From Methanosarcinales archaeon (GTDB taxonomy: Archaea > Halobacteriota > Methanosarcinia > Methanosarcinales > Methanogasteraceae), in NCBI GenBank assembly GCA_030605805.1, contig JAUWHQ010000130.1, positions 1-21,916 on the forward strand: DNA of 21,916 nucleotides, in the 5' to 3' direction. The translations under genes were made by a program, and so were the position numbers. Below, one piece after another: positions 15,392-21,916 of the stretch; the stretch's first letter is position 1, and each line of letters begins with the position of its first letter. The notes below the pieces were generated by a model. That model was given only the letters and a program-made list of their open reading frames with translations, had not been told where the DNA came from and ran no database searches.

Positions 15392-15514
15392 AACCACGAG
15401 ATTTCACGAGATTAACACAAGAGTATGGTATTAGACATGTGACATTGGTTAGTTTTATATTTTATATCTTACTTCTTCATACTTTCTTGTGAAAATCTGT
15501 GTAATCTTGTGGTT
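15392..15514. repeat. Imperfect long inverted repeat between convergent genes
   Basis: The left arm 15392-15427 and right arm 15478-15514 are inverted copies agreeing at roughly 30 of 36 positions by eye. They flank an AT-rich centre of about 50 bases. Each arm is itself built of short units (CACGAGATT repeated about every 10-11 bases on the left, ATCTTGTG-like on the right). It sits between the ends of the prenyltransferase and HEAT genes and could act as a two-way terminator or be a small non-autonomous repeat element. No open frame lies inside it. Confidence 0.7.
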
Positions 15515-15557
15515 AGCTAAACACGTACCTTTTGGTTAATTTCGGGTTGTGCCGTTT

Positions 15558-17390
15558 TCAGGCGTTCTTCACCCTGATATTCTCGAGAGCCTCTTTCGCA
15601 GCCTTCCTGACATTCCAGTCCTCATCCTTCAGAGCACGAGTCAGGGGTTCTTCTGCCAGTCCGCCCATCTCCCCGAGTGCCCATACCACCCACCACCGGA
15701 CGTGCTCGTCCCCATCCTTCATAGCCAGAACGAGGGGCTCGATAGCGCCCGCACTCTTCACCTTTCCGAGAGCCTCTGCCGCATAACCACGAACACTCCA
15801 GAGTTCATCGCCCAGAGCCGAAATAAGCGGTTCAACAGCCTTCTCGTCTCCGATCGCTCCAAGAGCCATCGTTGCGCTCTCCCTGACATTCTTATTCACG
15901 TCCTTCGAGGCTTTAATGAGTGGTTCGACCGCTCTCGTGTCGCCTATCGATCCAAGCGCTCGTGCTACAGACTTTCTGACATCCTCGTACCTGTCGCCCA
16001 GAGCCAGAACGAGGGGCTCAACCGCTCTTTTATCCCCGATCTCGCCGAGAGCCCTCGCCGCATACCTTCGGAGGTCAGCATCGCTATCGCCCAGGGCAGA
16101 AATAAGCGGCGTAACTGCCGGTTCTCTTATCATCTCGAGAGCCCTCGCCGCATTCTCCTGGACATGCAGCCTTCCCCCCTTCAAAGCCCGGATAAGTGGC
16201 AAAACTGCCGGATCTCCGATCGCTCCAAGAGCACGGGCTGCACTCTCGCGAACACCATCGGATTGATCTTCCATAGCCCGGATAAGCGGCTCAACTACCC
16301 CTTTGCCGCCAATCCTTCCAAGAGCATGAGCCACACTCTCCCTAATCCCATCGGATTCGTCATTTAGAGCCCAGACCAGATATTCAACCGCAGGTTCCCC
16401 AACTTCCACCAGCCCGTCCCATTCACTCTTCCCAATCATGTAATAGATCTCTTCGATGAGATTTCCGGACTTCCACCCCATCTTTTCAAGAACAACTGTT
16501 GCATTCTCACGGACAGGTCGGTTTCTGTCACCCAGAGCCGGAACAAGGTATTCAACCGCTCTTATGTCGCCAATCGCTCCGAGAGCTTCTACTGCGCAGT
16601 TCCGGACATCGGCATCCCGGTCTCCCAGAGCCAACGCGAGATATTTGACCGCTCTTCTGTCGCCAATCGCTCCAAGCGCACGGGCTGCAGCCGCCCTGAC
16701 CTGCACGTACTCATCTTGCAAAGCCCGGACGAGGGGTCCTGCCGCCGGCTCACCGATCGCCACCAGTCCAGCCCATTCCCTCATTCCGATCATGTAATAG
16801 ACCTTTTCGATGTCACTTTTTGGCTGCCAGCCCATACTCTTAAGCGTTTTCGCTACAAGCTCACGGGCAGACCAGTTTCTATCGTTCAGCGCCTGAACAA
16901 GGGGCAGAATCGCTGCTTTCCCGATTTTTCCGAGAACCTCTGCCGCACTCACCCGGATGTGCCATTTCTCATCGTTCAATGCTTGAATAAGGGATCCTAT
17001 CGCTGGTTCTCCTATTTTTTCGAGAGATCTGGCGGCTTCTGCCCGAATATCCTCTTCTTCGTCCTTCAGAGCCTGAAGGAGGTGTCCGACCGCACCCGGA
17101 TCCCTGATCGCCCCGAGTGACCATGCCGCGCTCTTCCTGACATTCCTGTTCATATCACCCAGATCCTGAACAAGATGGGGCACCGCCCTGTTATCTCCTA
17201 TCTTTCCAAGCGATCGCGCCGCTGCATTTCGAACGTCTCCTGATAGGTCATTCAGAGCCTCGATAAGGGGTTCTATAGCCAGTTCCCCCATTTCGCCGAG
17301 AGCATCCGCTGCATTTGCACGAACATCGACATCCCCATCTTTCAAAGCTTTTATCAGTCTTTTTCCCTTGAACGAATCGAATATCCCCAT
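15558..17390 (-). CDS. HEAT-repeat protein (PBS-lyase-type repeats), 18 repeats
   Basis: The 610-residue protein is almost entirely PBS-lyase-like HEAT repeats of about 31 residues (consensus AVEPLIxALGDxxxDVRxxAAxALGxIGD); I count 18. It should form a superhelical scaffold for protein binding. Repeats 6 and 9 each carry an insertion of about 29 residues with the shared pattern GW...YYMIG..EW.GLV.(I/V)GEP (187-215 and 305-333). There is no signal peptide, membrane segment or catalytic domain. ATG 17390 has GGGGG a few bases upstream. It follows the KaiC-like gene by 55 bases but has its own TATA box flanked by direct repeats. The client is unknown; a lyase role is not implied by the repeat name. 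Confidence 0.93.
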   Translation of the reverse strand: MGIFDSFKGKRLIKALKDGDVDVRANAADALGEMGELAIEPLIEALNDLSGDVRNAAARSLGKIGDNRAVPHLVQDLGDMNRNVRKSAAWSLGAIRDPGAVGHLLQALKDEEEDIRAEAARSLEKIGEPAIGSLIQALNDEKWHIRVSAAEVLGKIGKAAILPLVQALNDRNWSARELVAKTLKSMGWQPKSDIEKVYYMIGMREWAGLVAIGEPAAGPLVRALQDEYVQVRAAAARALGAIGDRRAVKYLALALGDRDADVRNCAVEALGAIGDIRAVEYLVPALGDRNRPVRENATVVLEKMGWKSGNLIEEIYYMIGKSEWDGLVEVGEPAVEYLVWALNDESDGIRESVAHALGRIGGKGVVEPLIRAMEDQSDGVRESAARALGAIGDPAVLPLIRALKGGRLHVQENAARALEMIREPAVTPLISALGDSDADLRRYAARALGEIGDKRAVEPLVLALGDRYEDVRKSVARALGSIGDTRAVEPLIKASKDVNKNVRESATMALGAIGDEKAVEPLISALGDELWSVRGYAAEALGKVKSAGAIEPLVLAMKDGDEHVRWWVVWALGEMGGLAEEPLTRALKDEDWNVRKAAKEALENIRVKNA

Positions 17391-17419
17391 TTTACCCCCA
17401 TTTTAAACCCTTCGGATCA

Positions 17420-17447
17420 CCCTGCAATCCATATAATCCCTGCAATC
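17420..17447 (-). promoter_or_regulatory. HEAT-gene promoter with TATA box between two 10-bp direct repeats
   Basis: On the minus strand the order is GATTGCAGGG (17438-17447), ATTATATG (17430-17437), GATTGCAGGG (17420-17429). The two repeats are perfect, 18 bases apart start to start, and bracket the TATA box. The predicted start is near 17408, leaving a leader of about 18 bases with GGGGG as ribosome binding site. The outer repeat overlaps the stop codon of the KaiC-like gene. Placement around the TATA box is where archaeal repressors or activators bind. Confidence 0.5.
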
Positions 17448-18222
17448 ACATCATCGTCACCGCGCTGATGACCTCGCCATCGATGACCGTCTCCCGCTGA
17501 TAGACGACCAGACCGGTATCGATGATCGCGTACGGTCGCAACATATCATCATGTTTTCCGCCGCGCATCTTCAGAATCTCGATCGCCCTTATCCGGTTCC
17601 CGGACACACGGAACGTATGCATACGAATAACGACCTCTGAAAGGTACTCCTCCACGCTGAACGATTCATAAGACAATGTCCCGGAATTGATCTCGCTCGA
17701 AAGCACTGTTGTGCAATCAAGGTTTTCAAGGTTCTTGATCAACTCCATTATGGTGAATCTTGCCTGAATTTGCTCTTGCGAGATCTTTAGCGAGGTGATC
17801 GAGTCGATAAAGATGCGCCTTGCCTCAATCTCGCCAACATAACGTTCGATGTGTTTGCTCAGGGTTTCAACGATCTTCGACCCTGTGTCGAGGTGCATGC
17901 CATCACCACCCTCCTGATCAGGAATATAATGAGCATAAGCGATCGGATCGGCGTGTATGACCCGCATTTTATTCTCTTTGATCAGCCGTTCGATATCCCA
18001 CCCGAACTGCCATGCGTTTCTGATCACCCGTGCAGGGCTTTCCTCGAGCGTGACAAATATCCCGGGTTCTCCGTACTCAGTGGCGCCCCGGTACAGGTAC
18101 TGGAGCCCGAGCGTCGTCTTCCCGGAGCCTGGACCGCCCGTGACCAGGACGATATCGCCGCTGATGAAGCCACCTGCAGTCAGATCATCAAGACCAGGGA
18201 TGCCTGTGGAAACCCTGCTCAT
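17446..18222 (-). CDS. KaiC-like RecA-superfamily ATPase (single domain)
   Basis: This 258-residue protein is a one-domain KaiC-type ATPase. It shows the opening STGIPGLDDLTAGGFISGD, Walker A GGPGSGKTT at 29-37, the paired catalytic glutamates LEES (E60, E61), Walker B RIFIDS at 136-141, and the KaiC subunit-interface motif LKMRGGKHD at 217-225. Such archaeal proteins probably act as regulatory ATPases or kinases; a clock role is not implied. ATG 18222 shares its A with the TAA of the MetE-like gene (TAATG) and has GAGGG 9 bases upstream, so translation is coupled. The longer open frame to 18318 is only an overlap with the upstream gene. The last 25 residues after the core are short and carry no extra domain. 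Confidence 0.9.
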   Translation of the reverse strand: MSRVSTGIPGLDDLTAGGFISGDIVLVTGGPGSGKTTLGLQYLYRGATEYGEPGIFVTLEESPARVIRNAWQFGWDIERLIKENKMRVIHADPIAYAHYIPDQEGGDGMHLDTGSKIVETLSKHIERYVGEIEARRIFIDSITSLKISQEQIQARFTIMELIKNLENLDCTTVLSSEINSGTLSYESFSVEEYLSEVVIRMHTFRVSGNRIRAIEILKMRGGKHDDMLRPYAIIDTGLVVYQRETVIDGEVISAVTMM

Positions 18223-19241
18223 TACGTCGTGCCCTCTCTGAACATGGAAATGCCGATGCCCGTGTTTACGAGGAGTTTGTGCGCAAGATCCTGATACTGC
18301 CACGAACCAAGCCCGCAATCAGGTCCTGCGTATCGTATCGTATCCCCAAACCGCGCATAAGCGCGTCGAAGGCGTTTCGCAATCGTATCAGGCGTCTCCA
18401 TCGACGTCACAATCTCGTCAAGCCTTGCCGTCTCCTTCCACACATTGATCTGGTATCGTTCGTTTAATTCGGCGGTCATGCCGAAGATGTCAGTTCTTGC
18501 CACGCCGACCCGCAGAAACGTGTCGTACTGCTCAAGATCCGCCTTTTCGACCAGTTCGAGATAATCAGGGTTTGCTGCGGACTCCACGCCGACGACGTTG
18601 ATCGAATCAGACTCACATGCGATATTGTAATGCAGAGGCGAGTGCAGGTGTATCTGCGTATCGACATCAGAGGATTTCGCTGAGAGATTGAGCGCACGGA
18701 TGATCTCGTCGTCAGCGAACATGATCTCAGGATTGATGCCGATACTCGGCTCATCGATGCTGATTAAGGCAACATCAAACGACGACTTCATGTTAAGCGC
18801 CCTCTTCACGAACCGATCGACGCTTCGTGCAAAGAGTTCGAGTATGTCAGAGTATGCGGTGCTGCCAAACTGTTTCAGATACAGTTCGATAGCGCCTGTG
18901 ATGCAGACCCTGACCCTCAACCGCTCTCCGCTCTCCTCGAAATAATCCTTTGCGACCGGTTCAATGAGTTGCAGCTCGATTATATCTGCGCAGGCTTCTT
19001 TTACGAGAAATGGCGCCTCATCAGAGGACGGATCATTGATGATCCCGAGAAACTGCTGGTTCATGTCCTGAAACTGAGGGTACGCGGGTATCTCGACGCC
19101 TGCAGCGATCTTCTGGCGCATGGCATCACAGACGACCTCACTGACATCATCATACCGTTTGTCTGCAAATGCTTGCTGCACACGGTCTTTCTCCCCCTCC
19201 GGGAGCGGATAACTCCCGATGTCATCGAATATGATATCCAT
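18222..19241 (-). CDS. Core MetE-like (COG0620-type) methyltransferase, possible methionine synthase variant
   Basis: The 339-residue protein matches the C-terminal catalytic barrel of cobalamin-independent methionine synthase, the short form found in methanogens that lack the folate half. It has the GSYPLPEG opening, IDEPSIGINP at 162-171 and YAGPDCGLGSW at 304-314 with C309 as a zinc ligand, and E220 as a probable ligand. At the first zinc motif it reads H198-L-H200, where the family has His-x-Cys. Zn binding could persist with altered chemistry, or the substrate may not be homocysteine. Relatives use methylcobalamin or corrinoid proteins as methyl donors. It is first in a minus-strand unit, with the KaiC-like gene coupled behind it. 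The function is an inference. Confidence 0.8.
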   Translation of the reverse strand: MDIIFDDIGSYPLPEGEKDRVQQAFADKRYDDVSEVVCDAMRQKIAAGVEIPAYPQFQDMNQQFLGIINDPSSDEAPFLVKEACADIIELQLIEPVAKDYFEESGERLRVRVCITGAIELYLKQFGSTAYSDILELFARSVDRFVKRALNMKSSFDVALISIDEPSIGINPEIMFADDEIIRALNLSAKSSDVDTQIHLHSPLHYNIACESDSINVVGVESAANPDYLELVEKADLEQYDTFLRVGVARTDIFGMTAELNERYQINVWKETARLDEIVTSMETPDTIAKRLRRAYARFGDTIRYAGPDCGLGSWQYQDLAHKLLVNTGIGISMFREGTT

Positions 19242-19270
19242 GATATCTATTTATGTGCGTTTTGGTGATG

Positions 19271-19278
19271 TAAATATA
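19271..19278 (-). promoter_or_regulatory. TATA box for the MetE-like/KaiC-like unit
   Basis: Read on the minus strand this is TATATTTA, centred about 34 bases before the ATG at 19241, predicting a leader of under 10 bases and no ribosome binding site. The remaining divergent spacer 19284-19640 holds no gene or RNA I can support. TATA-like CATATTAT at 19564-19571 may serve the protease. Confidence 0.5.
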
Positions 19279-19640
19279 TCGGAGGGTTGTCAACGTCAGC
19301 CACATCGGGAGGGGTTGGAAACAGAACGCTCCGATACCCGGATGTCGTATCGCATCTTGTATGCATGCCACATTAGGTCTGGTCTCTTCAATCTCTTCCG
19401 CCTGTTGCAATGCATTACACGATCTTGCAGGTTGGATGAGTGGGGCGATAGAGGTTGATCAGGTTTAAGTAATATAATGACATTGACCGCAACAGCATGA
19501 GATGGAGCGATCTACAATACCGGCTTATGGTATCGCTATTGATAAGCTATGGTTCGGATGTGACATATTATGGATAGATACAATGGTCAATTTCATGCGA
19601 TTGAACTGGAGTAAACAATCAAAAATCAGGAGAAGCACCT

Positions 19641-21916
19641 ATGCACACCCGGAAAAAAGTAATTGGATTGGTTATGCTGATAGTGATCAGCGGAATGATC
19701 TGTATTGCATCTAATGCAGAAGATGCGTGCGCCACTCATCCTGCCAACACAAGCGGGGCTATTCCGCACGATAATTGGACAGATACCGTCTATAACGAGA
19801 TTCACGGCAGCCAGATCGAGAATTTAACATGGGGTGCTGTTTTTAGCCGTAGCGGGGAACGTGACGCTTGTAAATACGTTGAAAAGAGCATTGATTCGAC
19901 GAATGCCATCTGTAAAACTCTCTATGGTAACCAAACAAACGATAGTGCAGAGAATGTCAACCTGATGCATTCGATGGCGGGTAACATCCAGAGACCGGTG
20001 AGGGATGCGAATAACAATCGAATTGAGGATTGTCTGGAAGAGCAGGTGATGCGTACCGACGTCGATGCTGACACTGATGTTGATGTTATCGTTATGTATC
20101 ATGAAAACCCATCCGAGCCAACTTATTCTGTTTCATACGGCACATCGAACATATTGAGCACACTGGGGGCAACAGTAAAATATAATTATAAAATCATAGA
20201 TGCCACTGCACTAAAGATACCTGCAAGGAGTCTGGATGATCTGACAGAAGTTTCCGGTGTTGGAATGGTATATCTCGATCGCGAGGTCCATGCTCTGCTG
20301 GATACGAGCGTTCCGGCGATCAGAGTGGATCAGGCACGTTCAACTTTCGGTGTTTCCGGAGCAGATGTGACCATTGCTGTTATTGACACCGGCATCGATG
20401 CATCACATGAATCGCTCGATGATCTGGACGGTGATCCTGCAACAGACGATGATAAGGTGATCGCTTTTGAGGATTTTGTGAACAGCCAGGCAGATCCTTA
20501 TGATGATAACGGGCACGGGACCCACTGCGCAGGTATCGCGGCAGGAACCGGTGGAGATTCGGATTATGTCGGAGTCGCGCCCATGTCAAGACTGGTTGGT
20601 GTGAAGGTACTGGATCAATATGGATACGGCTCTACGTCTGATTGTATAGCCGGAATTGAATGGTGCATCCTGAACAAAGATGTTTACGATATCGATGTCA
20701 TCTCGATCAGTTGGAGTGCTGATATGAATGGTGATGGCACGTCTCCGGAGGAGATTGCGTGTGATTCTGCTGTCGATGCCGGGATAGTCGTCTGCGTGGC
20801 TGCCGGTAATTCGGGACCGGGCAGCAGAACGGTCGGCATCCCGGCATCTGCCAGAGAAGTGATCACGGTGGGAGCGATTGAGGATTCCACGGAGATTGCA
20901 TTCTTCTCTTCGAGGGGACCCACAGCAGATGGCAGGATAAAGCCGGATGTCTGTGCAGTGGGCGTGGATGTGACTGCGCCAGCAGCAAATTCCGGAGATG
21001 GGTATGTCGCCCACAGCGGAACCTCGATGTCAACCCCGCATGTGGCAGGGGTTGCTGCCCTGATGATCGAGTACAATCCGCATATCACCCCATCAGAGAT
21101 CAAAGAGATTCTGCACAATACATCAATCGATAAAGGAGACCCTGGTCCTGATAATACTTACGGGTGGGGTGTTGTGGATTCGGTTGCCGCTCTTGACAAC
21201 GTCAGTGCGATACGGATTATGATCGATGCAGGCAGTCCCTACGATCCCGGAGACCATGTGACGATCACCGGATCCACATCGAACCGTACCATGCCGGTGT
21301 CAGCGGTGGTGAATGTCACCACCACCTCGCCGGACGGATCGGTTGTCGCGTTCAATACCACAACCTCGGACAGCGAGGGTGATTTCTCCGTGGACTTCAC
21401 GCTTCCTGACGATTCCGAACCCGGTGATTACAACGTAGAGGTGACCGCCAGTCATAACGACGAAACCGGTCGAAGAATCGCCACTTTCAAGGTTGGAACC
21501 CTGATTATAGGGATAGATGCGCCGGATATGGTTATTACAGGAGATCCCTACCTGCTCGATGGTTATGTCAGGTATGATGATGGTACACCGGTCTCCGGTG
21601 CTGATGTCGATGTCGCGATCGGGGATATGAATGGTACATCGGTATACACCAACCACACAAATTCAAACGCGACAGGACATTTCTCTATCCGGTGGACTCC
21701 GGCAGAAGCAAGCATATACCACGCCAGGATAACCGCGCGGGATGCTGCAACACTGAAAGTGGGGCTCAACACAACAACATTTCAGGCTCCATGCGGCATC
21801 GTTGCGATAGCTGTGCTCGACTCATTGGGCGCAGACTACAACGAATATGCGATCTGGGATGATTTGAACAGAAATTGGTACAAATATGGTGATCATCTCA
21901 TCGATATCAATTATAC
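19641..21916 (+). CDS. Secreted subtilisin-like serine protease (S8), 3' end outside the window
   Basis: The frame is open from ATG 19641 to the window edge (758 codons and two bases), so the protein is incomplete at its C-terminus. GGAG 8 bases before the ATG supports the start. Residues 1-24 form a signal peptide (KK, then a hydrophobic run to CIAS). Residues of about 30-225 are a propeptide region, with an I9-like end (TALKIPARSLDDLTEVSGV). The catalytic residues are all present: D249 (IAVIDTGID), H292 (NGHGTHCAGIAAG), oxyanion N390 (AAGNSG) and S462 (SGTSMSTPHVAG). After about 520 come two Ig-like beta domains (starting near 530 and 620) and a Trp/Tyr-rich start of a further domain. It is expected at the cell surface or outside. 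Its single Cys C21 is not in a clear lipobox. Confidence 0.95.
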   Translation, partial: MHTRKKVIGLVMLIVISGMICIASNAEDACATHPANTSGAIPHDNWTDTVYNEIHGSQIENLTWGAVFSRSGERDACKYVEKSIDSTNAICKTLYGNQTNDSAENVNLMHSMAGNIQRPVRDANNNRIEDCLEEQVMRTDVDADTDVDVIVMYHENPSEPTYSVSYGTSNILSTLGATVKYNYKIIDATALKIPARSLDDLTEVSGVGMVYLDREVHALLDTSVPAIRVDQARSTFGVSGADVTIAVIDTGIDASHESLDDLDGDPATDDDKVIAFEDFVNSQADPYDDNGHGTHCAGIAAGTGGDSDYVGVAPMSRLVGVKVLDQYGYGSTSDCIAGIEWCILNKDVYDIDVISISWSADMNGDGTSPEEIACDSAVDAGIVVCVAAGNSGPGSRTVGIPASAREVITVGAIEDSTEIAFFSSRGPTADGRIKPDVCAVGVDVTAPAANSGDGYVAHSGTSMSTPHVAGVAALMIEYNPHITPSEIKEILHNTSIDKGDPGPDNTYGWGVVDSVAALDNVSAIRIMIDAGSPYDPGDHVTITGSTSNRTMPVSAVVNVTTTSPDGSVVAFNTTTSDSEGDFSVDFTLPDDSEPGDYNVEVTASHNDETGRRIATFKVGTLIIGIDAPDMVITGDPYLLDGYVRYDDGTPVSGADVDVAIGDMNGTSVYTNHTNSNATGHFSIRWTPAEASIYHARITARDAATLKVGLNTTTFQAPCGIVAIAVLDSLGADYNEYAIWDDLNRNWYKYGDHLIDINY

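Noticed and set aside
15549..17120. Several long plus-strand frames across the HEAT gene
   Set aside because: They arise because the HEAT repeats are periodic and GC-biased, so antisense frames stay open. The sense protein has 18 clear repeats.
19502..19714. 70-codon plus-strand frame before the protease
   Set aside because: It runs out of frame into the protease gene, which has a ribosome binding site, signal peptide and catalytic motifs.

Overview
The window is archaeal and comes from a methanogen or a close methane- or alkane-oxidising relative (Methanosarcinia, Syntrophoarchaeia or ANME-like Halobacteriota). The evidence is O-phosphoseryl-tRNA synthetase, methanogenesis marker protein 14, archaeal aIF5B, GatD, an archaeal-type CobT, a UbiA-type archaeal lipid prenyltransferase and UPF0147. 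TATA-type promoters lie about 25-30 bases before several starts. There are no rRNA or tRNA genes, transposases, CRISPR arrays or phage genes, and I cannot name the genus.

Layout. 1-285: 3' end of a probable EndoQ/PHP-family gene (+). 565-2901: sepS (phosphoserine route to Cys-tRNA) and moaB (+), both apparently leaderless. 2941-6774: a minus-strand block read as DHH phosphoesterase, methanogenesis marker 14, then cobT, preceded by a doubtful small ORF. 7140-11610: plus-strand translation cluster: a long structured leader, infB (aIF5B), UPF0147, gatD and a metallophosphoesterase overlapping gatD. 11650-12528: ilvE (-). 12529-12931: gene-poor stretch with hairpins and an intrinsic-type terminator. 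12932-15344: hsp20, nadA and a prenyltransferase (+). 15392-15514: imperfect inverted repeat between convergent gene ends. 15558-19241: minus-strand block read as a truncated (core) MetE-like protein, a KaiC-like ATPase coupled through a TAATG overlap, then an 18-repeat HEAT protein with its own promoter. 19641-end: a secreted subtilisin-like protease running off the right edge.

How the genes work together. Two pretranslational amino-acid pathways are represented: SepRS for cysteine and GatD for glutamine. Initiation factor aIF5B sits with the latter. Marker 14 followed by CobT hints at a link between methanogenesis and cobamide supply, and NadA feeds the NaMN pool that CobT uses. These links are inferred from context.

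Most of the window is conserved core archaeal gene content. The part closest to an undescribed system is the MetE-like / KaiC-like / HEAT block. The MetE-like protein carries His-x-His where family members have His-x-Cys, and the HEAT gene has a TATA box bracketed by two perfect 10-bp direct repeats.
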